Part shown: positions 9,031-16,038 of the stretch, in pieces
Layout of the letters: each line of letters starts with the position of its first letter
Position numbering within the stretch: the stretch's first letter is position 1
Assembly (NCBI RefSeq): GCF_038452265.1
Contig: NZ_CP151843.1
Coordinates: 372,001-436,000, forward strand
Origin: Vibrio diazotrophicus
GTDB lineage: Bacteria > Pseudomonadota > Gammaproteobacteria > Enterobacterales > Vibrionaceae
Direction of reading: 5' to 3'
Length of the DNA stretch: 64,000 nt
Program-made: the position numbers and the translations under genes
The notes under the pieces: generated by a model
Database searches by the model: none
Told to the model about the DNA's origin: nothing
Seen by the model: only the letters and a program-made list of their open reading frames with translations

Positions 9031-9726
9031 GTGAGTGTGAAGTTAAATCCCAAGTCTATATTTTTGACGTTTCTATTTATAATCGTCCTTCTTGTTATTG
9101 CCAACTTGGTTGGTGTATATGCTCGGTTCTATCTGAATTTTCCTCATATTAAGAGCTTTATTCGTCTTGTCGATGTTGATACAGAAATGAACATTCCAAC
9201 CTTGTATTCTTCATTTGCGATGTTTGTTGCAAGTAGTCTACTTGCGTTGGTTGGCTATATGCATCGGGTGAGAAAGGAATCTAGTTTTCCTTGGTTTGGC
9301 TTAGCATTTATCTTTATCTTTTTATCAATAGATGAGTCATCAGAGTTTCATGAAATGCTCGTTGGCCCAGTGAGAGAGACTTTACATACTTCAGGTGTTT
9401 TCTATTTCGCATGGGTTATTCCATATGGCATTGTGGCAATTGTGTTGGGTACTGCTTACTTTCGATTCCTGCTGAATTTGCCAAAAAATATGTTGGGACT
9501 GTATCTGCTATCTGGCGTAGTGTTCTTATCAGGTGCGATAGGGCTTGAACTGGTGGGCGGTGTGATCGCGCAGAAATCGGGAACAGAGTCGTTTATTTAT
9601 GCCATGAGTTACACCTGTGAAGAAACGCTGGAAATGTTGGGTATTGCTCTTCTCATCTACACAACTAGCCGCTATATCGTTCAAGTATTTCCTAGTACCA
9701 AACTTGAATTTGTAGAGTCAAAATAA
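9031..9726 (+). CDS. Polytopic membrane protein of unknown function
   Basis: 231 residues starting at GTG with AGGTGGAG nine bases upstream. About six membrane segments are visible (~12-32, 60-80, 88-106, 122-145, 155-180, 196-215), with a conserved-looking acidic patch 'DESSEFHEML' between segments 3 and 4 and a second acidic/Cys motif 'YTCEETLEMLG' near the last one. I do not recognise the family. It is monocistronic with its own terminator. The acidic clusters next to membrane segments could bind a metal, but nothing proves this. Confidence 0.72.
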   Translation: MSVKLNPKSIFLTFLFIIVLLVIANLVGVYARFYLNFPHIKSFIRLVDVDTEMNIPTLYSSFAMFVASSLLALVGYMHRVRKESSFPWFGLAFIFIFLSIDESSEFHEMLVGPVRETLHTSGVFYFAWVIPYGIVAIVLGTAYFRFLLNLPKNMLGLYLLSGVVFLSGAIGLELVGGVIAQKSGTESFIYAMSYTCEETLEMLGIALLIYTTSRYIVQVFPSTKLEFVESK

Positions 9727-9745
9727 TCTAGTATTTATTCGCATC

Positions 9746-9782
9746 AAGGTCTTTGGTTATGAAAGAAATCAGAGGCCTTTTT
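9746..9782 (+). terminator. Rho-independent terminator after membrane protein gene
   Basis: Thirteen-pair stem including three G-U pairs (9746-9758 with 9767-9779), 8-nt loop, run of five T. Confidence 0.75.
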
Positions 9783-9877
9783 AAACTCTGATTCCAATCT
9801 TTATTTTTAAAACTATTTACTTCATTTATAGGGCTGCAGTTAGCGTTAACTATTCTATTATTAAAAGGTCTTTAGTC

Positions 9878-10348
9878 ATGAGTAGGTACCTAACTATGAA
9901 CAAACTAAGTGTCGGATTACTAGTGTGTGCGAGCGTATTGTCTGTTAACAGTTTGGCGAGTGAAGAGACAGATACTCGACCAATGAGAATTATGCCTTCA
10001 TTTGAGAGCGTGGACACCGATGGTGACGGCGTGATCAGTATGTCTGAATTGGATACATACCGTTCAAGTATGCCCATGCAAATGAATCAGGGAAGTGATT
10101 CAACTACGAATGCAAAACAATTGAATAAGAGAGACTCAGTGAGCGCATTTGCCTCATTCGATAAGAACAAAGATGGTGTGATTACCCAAGAAGAATTTGC
10201 AGCCCATAGTCGTTATTCAAACCCTGGTAACGGTACAGGTGAAATGAAGATGTATAAAGAAGAAAAGACTAACCGCAACAAATCTAAAAATGATAATGGT
10301 GGTGGCAACAGCAACAACAGCAACGGAAAAGGCAATAAAAATAATTAA
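9878..10348 (+). CDS. Secreted EF-hand calcium-binding protein
   Basis: 156 residues with an N-terminal signal peptide (hydrophobic ~10-24, cleavage near 'SLAS'). Two canonical 12-residue EF-hand loops follow: 'DTDGDGVISMSE' (46-57) and 'DKNKDGVITQEE' (95-106), both with Asp/Asn ligands at 1, 3, 5 and Glu at 12. The last ~30 residues are low-complexity Asn/Gly/Ser/Lys. The protein is therefore likely periplasmic or exported and binds Ca2+; its partner is unknown. Two ATGs are possible (9878 or 9896); neither has a decisive Shine-Dalgarno. Confidence 0.85.
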   Translation: MSRYLTMNKLSVGLLVCASVLSVNSLASEETDTRPMRIMPSFESVDTDGDGVISMSELDTYRSSMPMQMNQGSDSTTNAKQLNKRDSVSAFASFDKNKDGVITQEEFAAHSRYSNPGNGTGEMKMYKEEKTNRNKSKNDNGGGNSNNSNGKGNKNN

Positions 10349-10360
10349 ATAGATAAGACA

Positions 10361-10392
10361 TAATCCCCTGAACTTGATGGCTCGGGGGATTA
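10361..10392. terminator. Hairpin between convergent EF-hand and peroxidase genes
   Basis: TAATCCCC (10361-10368) pairs with GGGGATTA (10385-10392). There is no good T-tail on either strand, so termination is only probable from its position between convergent genes. Confidence 0.45.
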
Positions 10393-10408
10393 AATACTGG
10401 GTAAGGAA

Positions 10409-10951
10409 TTATGCTAGAGCTTTTTCAATCGCCTTAGCTAGAATTTCGTGGTCTGGAGTCATATCTGGAGCAAAATGCCCAATAACTTCGCCATCCTTAC
10501 TTACTAGGAATTTTTCAAAGTTCCACATAATATCGCCTTCTTTCGCTTCGATACCATGACCTTTGAGCTTTTCTGCAAAACCGCTTTCTGGCGCAGTAGT
10601 GCGCTCTGGTAGAGCAGAAAACAGATGTTGGTATAGAGGGTGACGACCTTCGCCGTTAACTTCGATTTTGCTAAATAGAGGAAAAGTTACGCCAAAACGC
10701 ATGCTGCAAAATGACTGAATATCTGCCTCTTGACCTGGTTCTTGTGCGCCAAACTGATTACATGGAAAACCAAGAATCTCTAATCCATTCTCTTTTTCAG
10801 CTTGGTAAAGCTTTTCTAAACCTTCATATTGAGGTGTGAGACCACATTCAGAAGCAGTGTTAACGATCAGCAGTGTTTTACCTTTAAAGTCAGCTAGCTT
10901 TTGCTGTTTACCTTCGATTGTCACTAAATCAATATCATAAATTGAGCTCAT
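10409..10951 (-). CDS. Glutathione peroxidase (BtuE type)
   Basis: 180 residues with the whole glutathione-peroxidase fold. Active-site residues are visible: peroxidatic Cys36 in 'NTASECGLTPQY' (Cys in place of selenocysteine), Gln70 in 'FPCNQFGAQEP', and Trp143/Asn144 in 'WNFEKFLV'. It reduces peroxides in the cytoplasm using thioredoxin or glutathione, as BtuE does in E. coli. Monocistronic; a CACAAT/ATTGTG palindrome lies ~117 bp upstream and may be an operator. Confidence 0.92.
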   Translation of the reverse strand: MSSIYDIDLVTIEGKQQKLADFKGKTLLIVNTASECGLTPQYEGLEKLYQAEKENGLEILGFPCNQFGAQEPGQEADIQSFCSMRFGVTFPLFSKIEVNGEGRHPLYQHLFSALPERTTAPESGFAEKLKGHGIEAKEGDIMWNFEKFLVSKDGEVIGHFAPDMTPDHEILAKAIEKALA

Positions 10952-11250
10952 TATTCTGTCCTTGTATTCCGGTTGAAGTACTTTTAGTTTCTTATTTTCT
11001 CAATGAAGTTTTAGCGGCAATAGCCGAGACTTCAAGTCTGATTAACGTTCACAATATCAAGGTATCGCACAATTATATTGTGAGCAATGATAAATTAGTT
11101 AACGGGTTAAAGACGAATCGATTTCTATAGTATTCAAGTATTCTGTTAGAGAGAGGTGACAATAGAGATAGTAGAGAGCGTTCTTACCGTTAAACTAAGA
11201 GGCATTTAAATTATTATCTGTGTTAGTTGCACGAAATAAATCTTAATTAT
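10952..11250. other. Intergenic region upstream of glutathione peroxidase
   Basis: 299 bp. It contains the perfect inverted repeat CACAAT-TAT-ATTGTG at 11068-11082, similar in form to MarR/OhrR-type operators. A 70-codon open frame running through 10918-11130 has no protein-like character and is not called. The remainder should hold the peroxidase promoter. Confidence 0.5.
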
Positions 11251-12009
11251 CTATTTCAAAGCATCATCAAGTGTTTGCATTGTATCTCTTTTTTTGTTGT
11301 ACCAAACTTTGTCTACTTTATCCCAAGGTATTGGGTCTATAGTGAGGCTCTCCTGTTTAGCGGCGTAATAAGCACTTGAAGTTTCTTTCGTCCAATTTGG
11401 GTTTCTTAACTCGGAGCGAGCAGGGGCAAACACTCCAACATACGTATAAATATTGCACCCCTCCAGCCAAAGTTTTGCTCGTCCATCGGGTAATAATCCG
11501 AACTTAAAAGTAGTCTGATAGCAGTTTTGTCCTTCGAATCGCCAACTTGGATGTGGATAAGGCTTTTTCATGGCGGCCTTTATTTGTGGTGTAACTTTTA
11601 CCACGGTCGCGTAATGTCTATTAGTGAAACTTGAGTTCCAATAGATATAGAGTTCATCTGGCAGAGTTTTGTAACCTAAGCCAATTTGATTGGGAGTAAA
11701 GTCTGAATGTCCAAGTGCAATTCCATAGCCATCATAGTCTCGCCGTTGTAGGTCTTCCCGAATGTAATTGATGTTTCTTCTGCTATCGCTTAACAATAGT
11801 TGACTATATGGCAGCATTAGACTTGTCCAATCATTCTTTTCATTCACTCCATAAGCTTCTGTTACGCCGGATACGTAGACCCATGGTATAGCGACTCCTA
11901 TTCTCCATGGATGGAATCGTGCGTCTTGAGGGAAGTCGTCAGTGGTTGAACATGCTGATGCATTCGAAGCCATAAGTATCACGGCTATAAGTTTTAAACT
12001 ACTGTTCAC
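11251..12009 (-). CDS. DUF2931 lipoprotein, orphan T6SS immunity protein candidate
   Basis: 252 residues from a GTG at 12009. A lipoprotein-like signal ends at 'NASAC|STTDD', so the mature protein is probably outer-membrane anchored facing the periplasm. It is a paralogue of the 12421-13173 protein: about 20 substitutions and a two-residue indel over ~228 mature residues. GTG is chosen because the other copy starts identically, both overlap the preceding effector stop by 11 nt, and an upstream ATG at 12042 would spoil the signal peptide. The preceding frame is only the fossil C-terminus of a DUF2235 effector, so it has no intact cognate here. The immunity role is inferred from this arrangement. 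Confidence 0.82.
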   Translation of the reverse strand: MNSSLKLIAVILMASNASACSTTDDFPQDARFHPWRIGVAIPWVYVSGVTEAYGVNEKNDWTSLMLPYSQLLLSDSRRNINYIREDLQRRDYDGYGIALGHSDFTPNQIGLGYKTLPDELYIYWNSSFTNRHYATVVKVTPQIKAAMKKPYPHPSWRFEGQNCYQTTFKFGLLPDGRAKLWLEGCNIYTYVGVFAPARSELRNPNWTKETSSAYYAAKQESLTIDPIPWDKVDKVWYNKKRDTMQTLDDALK

Positions 12010-12175
12010 ATTCAAGTTCCTTACGTTGATAAGTATTATCAACCAACTTGGCTTTAAGTGGTTTGATAGCGCCAGCTCCTATACTTACATCAGATGCGTG
12101 CAGTGTGTGGTATGGGAGCTGCTTTTCAGCAAGTACAGCAACGAAGCGGTCGGTCAAGCGACGATGTTGATGTCG
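11999..12175 (-). pseudogene. C-terminal remnant of a second DUF2235 (Tle1-like) effector gene
   Basis: This short frame ends at a TAG (11999-12001). It encodes a tail related to the C-terminus of the intact DUF2235 effector at 13163-15262: 'GAIKPLKAKLVDNTYQRKEL' then ECEQ-stop, against 'SGVIKPFIPNLKDNRYLREE' then YECEV-stop. As in the intact pair, the stop overlaps the following immunity GTG by 11 nt. The rest of the effector, including the catalytic domain, is absent and a stop closes the frame upstream at ~12176. It looks like a degraded effector 3' end left beside its immunity gene. Confidence 0.78.
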
Positions 12176-12326
12176 TTATTCTACACCTAGCGAACATTCG
12201 TATAATCCAGTCGTTGTGTGATGTATCAGGTATCAGTCAAGACAAAGCGTTTGTAAACATTCAAAATTAAGGTAATACATCCGCATTGAAACTATGTACC
12301 GAGTAGATTGATGTTCATTTGAGTCC

Positions 12327-12357
12327 AATACGCCTGATGAATTTTATCGGGCGTATT
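12327..12357 (-). terminator. Hairpin downstream of the active DUF2931 gene
   Basis: Twelve-pair stem with one wobble (AATACGCCTGAT 12327-12338 / ATCGGGCGTATT 12346-12357), 7-nt loop, ~64 bp past the 12421 stop on the minus strand. No strong T-run, so terminator function is tentative. Confidence 0.5.
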
Positions 12358-12420
12358 AGATTTTGGAGAAGTACTCGGTCGATATATATCAACTAACATT
12401 TTGTTAGATGTTTGAATCTA

Positions 12421-13173
12421 CTATCTCAACGCTTCTTCAAGTGTTTGCATTTTATCCCTTTTTTCGTTGTACCAGACTTTGTCTACTTTTTCCCAAGGTA
12501 TTGGTTCTATAGTTAAACCTTCCTGTTTAGCCGCGTGATAAGCACTTGAAGTTTCTTTCGTCCAATTTGGGCTTCTTAACTCGGAGCGAGCAGGGGCAAA
12601 TACTCCAACATACGTATAAACATTGCACCCCTCCAGCCAAAGTTTTGCTCGTCCATCGGGTAATAATCCGAACTTAAAAGTAGTCTGATAGCAGTTTTCT
12701 CCCTCGATCCAAGGATGAGGATAGGGTTTCTTCATGGCGGCTTTTATTTTTGGTGTAACTTTGACCACGGTTGCGTAATGTCTATTAGTGAAACTTGAAT
12801 TCCAATAGAGATAGAGTTCATCTGGCAGAGTTTTGTAACCTAAGCCAATTTGATTGGGAGTAAAGTCTGAATGTCCAAGTGCAATTCCATAGCCATCATA
12901 GTCTTGCCGTTGCAGATCTTCCCGAATGTAATTGATGTTTCGTCTGCTATCGCTTAACAATAGTTGACTATATGGCAGCATTAAACTTGTCCAATCATTC
13001 TTTTCATTCACTCCATAAGCTTCTGTTACGCCGGATACGTAGACCCATGGTATCGCGACTCCTATTCTCCATGGATGAAAACGTTCGTCGTTAGGGAAGT
13101 CTGCTCTGGCTGAGCAAGCTGTAATAGCAGGGATTAGTGTAAGTATTGAAACAATCTTAAAGTTACACTTCAC
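12421..13173 (-). CDS. DUF2931 lipoprotein, candidate immunity to adjacent Tle1-like effector
   Basis: 250 residues starting at a GTG that overlaps the effector stop by 11 nt. The signal peptide ends in a good lipobox 'AITAC|SA' with Ser at +2, predicting an outer-membrane lipoprotein facing the periplasm, the right place to block a lipase delivered there. Mature-domain hallmarks shared with the second copy include 'FHPWRIGVAIPWVYVSGV' and 'DGYGIALGHSDFTPNQIGLG'. The last gene of the vgrG-DUF4123-DUF2235 operon is the standard position for immunity genes. DUF2931 has no established activity that I can cite with certainty; the immunity role rests on context. Confidence 0.85.
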   Translation of the reverse strand: MKCNFKIVSILTLIPAITACSARADFPNDERFHPWRIGVAIPWVYVSGVTEAYGVNEKNDWTSLMLPYSQLLLSDSRRNINYIREDLQRQDYDGYGIALGHSDFTPNQIGLGYKTLPDELYLYWNSSFTNRHYATVVKVTPKIKAAMKKPYPHPWIEGENCYQTTFKFGLLPDGRAKLWLEGCNVYTYVGVFAPARSELRSPNWTKETSSAYHAAKQEGLTIEPIPWEKVDKVWYNEKRDKMQTLEEALR

Positions 13174-15262
13174 ATTCGTACTCCTCTCTTAAATAGCGGT
13201 TATCTTTCAAATTAGGTATAAATGGTTTGATTACTCCGCTACTCAAGCTTTCATTTGAGGAATGATGTATAAGGTTAAGAGACTGGAAGAGCTTTGTGAG
13301 TTTTGGGGAGCCGAGAGTCTCTTGCAATTCTATAATGTTACCTGATTTGGCTATGTCCATAGCGTGTTGGCAAAATTCGCCAAAAGGGAAAGGGGGAGCA
13401 TTTTTGTTGGGGTAATACAGACTCTTAGGGATGGTGTAGTATTCCACTTTACCAATATTACTATCATTGGACTTGTTCCATACTACGTTACTACCTTCCG
13501 AATCATCGAAAGGGACACCATGATGCACTGCAAGCCCGAACATCACTCTTAAGTACAATCGAGATAAATCGCCTTCTGTACAGTTACGATACAATAACCT
13601 CGCTTCTGCATACTTATTGTCTTTGGCTGCAAAACGAATTTTATGTTTAGGTATAAGATAGCTGTCTATACTCCAGCCATGTGACTGATCGAAATGCTTT
13701 GATTTTTCTAGCTTGGATAGCATTGAATTAACTATGCGTGTTTCCTCAAAACGGGGAATATTGTCTTTTGAGATAGACTTAATTAATTGGTTTTCGAGTA
13801 ACGGAAGTAAGTAGCTTTTATCACTAAACGCTTGTCTAGAATGGTAACCTCCTCCTATATCTGAATGAGCGCCCGGCACCACTATTTCATCAAAGTGTGG
13901 TGCTTTATTTAATAAGTTTACACTGAAGTTGTGGCGGTATTCAGTATGGCTACTTGCTACCAGATGAACGGCTTTCGCTACGCGGTCTGGGTTTAACCAG
14001 AGTTTGATAGGACCGTTATCATTATCATGTGCTGAAAAGTCCAGCTCCCAAAAGTTTGCCACTGCCGCAACGGTATCGAACAATCCCGCAAAGGCAATGC
14101 AGCAATGTTCATTACTATTCCAGTCGAAATTATGAGTCAAATAAAAACGATGGGATATGCATGCATTGGAAAAAGGTTCTTGGAATAACCTATCGTTATT
14201 ATCAAAAACGGTATTTATAAAGTGTCTTGCCGCCGCCGCACCTCGACTGAATCCAAAAACATCGAATTCAACTTTATTGAATCCATCTACAATGAAATGC
14301 CTTTTTGCATTTGAAATAATAAGTTCCATTTGACTACAGATTTGTTCTATACCAGTTTTTACTTTCTCCAAGACTCCGTATTTACCTATACCCATGCCTT
14401 GACCGCATTCTTGATCTTCATCAGCGGGAGCTATCTCTGTACTGTTTCCTGTAGCAATTCCTGTTATGTATTGAGCATGATAGTAAGCATCTTTGTTATT
14501 GCTGAATTCATTATTTCTGTATAAATCAAACAGCTTTTGAATATTGGTGAGTTCGTTTTTTGCGCTAGCACATTCAAGGTTTTCTATTTCTGGTGGGTAT
14601 TCAAAACATTTATCTATTAGCTCTACGGCCGATAGGTGTTCCTTAAATATCCCCTTGTCACGTAGGATGGCGTTTGAAGCCTCATACGATGCTTTCCAAA
14701 GATTCACATGTTTATCGAGTTGCTTTTTGCCCCATTTGGCACTGTAGGTGTTGTTTGCTGTACCATCAAAAAATACTCCCAGACGTAAAGTGATATATCG
14801 ACACCCTTGAATGGTTATATAGTGACTCTTGCCTGTGACGAGGTTTGGCGTTTCACATGCATTAGCGAGGTGACGTTTAGGGATCTCTTGATTTGGTTTT
14901 AGTTGAATGAAATCTCCCAAAGCTAATGTTTGACTCTTCCAAGCGCTTTGGTTGTAACCATGTGGATGTAAACTAAGCCAATCCTTGAGACCTTTGGCTT
15001 TACCTTCTGCAGGTAAGCGACTTTGAGTTGCTTCTAGCCACAAATCGTTTTCTAGTGTTATTGACACACGGCCTGAAGCTAATGAGTCTAAAAAGATTGG
15101 GTGTTCTCCAACAGTGATTGGATAAGTAGCACCACAAGCACCTGTGAGGATGCCTTTTATGTTTGGGAAGGGCCTATTGTGTTCATCACGAATCACAATT
15201 TCTATCCAGTCTTTATATTGTTCACAGCTGAGGCAACAACTGTTAACGCCAAGTGTACTCAT
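13163..15262 (-). CDS. T6SS phospholipase effector, Tle1-like (DUF2235)
   Basis: 699 residues. The catalytic alpha/beta-hydrolase DUF2235 domain starts at 'LGVFFDGTANN' (~161-171). The nucleophile elbow GFSRG puts Ser at 339, 'GLFDTVA' supplies Asp ~396 and 'PGAHSDIGGGY' supplies His ~466, the Ser-Asp-His set of Tle1 phospholipases that hydrolyse bacterial membrane phospholipids after T6SS delivery. An N-terminal segment (~18-75, 'YKDWIEIVIRDEHNRPFPNI') resembles the transthyretin-like domains that link effectors to VgrG. ATGA overlap with the DUF4123 gene and 11-nt overlap with the immunity gene indicate tight coupling. Specificity (A1 or A2) cannot be read from sequence. Confidence 0.92.
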   Translation of the reverse strand: MSTLGVNSCCLSCEQYKDWIEIVIRDEHNRPFPNIKGILTGACGATYPITVGEHPIFLDSLASGRVSITLENDLWLEATQSRLPAEGKAKGLKDWLSLHPHGYNQSAWKSQTLALGDFIQLKPNQEIPKRHLANACETPNLVTGKSHYITIQGCRYITLRLGVFFDGTANNTYSAKWGKKQLDKHVNLWKASYEASNAILRDKGIFKEHLSAVELIDKCFEYPPEIENLECASAKNELTNIQKLFDLYRNNEFSNNKDAYYHAQYITGIATGNSTEIAPADEDQECGQGMGIGKYGVLEKVKTGIEQICSQMELIISNAKRHFIVDGFNKVEFDVFGFSRGAAAARHFINTVFDNNDRLFQEPFSNACISHRFYLTHNFDWNSNEHCCIAFAGLFDTVAAVANFWELDFSAHDNDNGPIKLWLNPDRVAKAVHLVASSHTEYRHNFSVNLLNKAPHFDEIVVPGAHSDIGGGYHSRQAFSDKSYLLPLLENQLIKSISKDNIPRFEETRIVNSMLSKLEKSKHFDQSHGWSIDSYLIPKHKIRFAAKDNKYAEARLLYRNCTEGDLSRLYLRVMFGLAVHHGVPFDDSEGSNVVWNKSNDSNIGKVEYYTIPKSLYYPNKNAPPFPFGEFCQHAMDIAKSGNIIELQETLGSPKLTKLFQSLNLIHHSSNESLSSGVIKPFIPNLKDNRYLREEYECEV

Positions 15263-16038
15263 GCTTTAACCTCACTAAATTTTACTAATGTGGTAGCGTC
15301 ACTGCTGGATAAGTGGAATTTTTTGGTTATGTCTGCGATAGAAGAGTTGCTTGTTACTAGCAGTTGTGAAAGAGCATAGAGTTCAGCGTCATCACTAGAC
15401 CACTGCTGATTTGATGCATAGATAAGTGCGTCTTTAATGATGATATTGGAAGTAACGTTAGCCTCCATGACTTCGGGTATGACATTCCAAAAACGTCTAT
15501 CTAAAATCTGACAATGAGTATCTAAGTCATAGGAGTTCACTAAATGCTCAGGTTGAATAACCCACCAAGGTTCTTCATTCTTTTTATGGCAATCATGTAG
15601 CGGATTGTTCAAAATGAAGACTTTCTCGAGGTGGCAATACCGTAACGTTTTAATGTTGCCCATAAAAAGGTATTTTTCTGACTCTTGCATTAGGTTTAAC
15701 ATGGGCGCGATGACTATAGGGTCATAAAATCTAAAAAGAACCTCTTCACCGTCTAAGCCAGCAAGCAGCAGGCTGCGCAGATGGTTCAACACTTCATTTG
15801 TAGGGTAGTCTGATTCCAGCAGCAATCCTTGTTGAAGGAGTTCTTCATTTAGAACTGTTAACGATTCAGAGGGTAGCAGCCAAGGTGACATCGGCATCAA
15901 GTCTTTAAATTGACCGATACAGAAAAGGGGAATGGCTTCATCTGCTGGCATGTTTTCATAGAGTGCCTTTTTAAATAGATCAGCGGTAACCAACCAGTAG
16001 ATGTGATTTGAATGATCTAAAACCCACTCTTTCATCAT
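15259..16038 (-). CDS. DUF4123 T6SS adaptor/chaperone (Tap/TEC type)
   Basis: 259 residues matching the DUF4123 layout: N-terminal 'WVLDHSNHIYWLVTADLF', a central 'PWLL' motif, and the 'VLFRFYDPIVIAPML' block typical of the family. DUF4123 proteins bind an effector and load it onto its cognate VgrG, and are not themselves secreted. Placed exactly between vgrG and the DUF2235 effector with ATGA overlaps on both sides, so it is very likely dedicated to that pair. Confidence 0.88.
   Translation of the reverse strand: MMKEWVLDHSNHIYWLVTADLFKKALYENMPADEAIPLFCIGQFKDLMPMSPWLLPSESLTVLNEELLQQGLLLESDYPTNEVLNHLRSLLLAGLDGEEVLFRFYDPIVIAPMLNLMQESEKYLFMGNIKTLRYCHLEKVFILNNPLHDCHKKNEEPWWVIQPEHLVNSYDLDTHCQILDRRFWNVIPEVMEANVTSNIIIKDALIYASNQQWSSDDAELYALSQLLVTSNSSIADITKKFHLSSSDATTLVKFSEVKA

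Noticed and set aside
10918..11130. 70-codon frame overlapping the glutathione peroxidase start
   Set aside because: Antisense shadow plus AT-rich leader; no RBS or family features.
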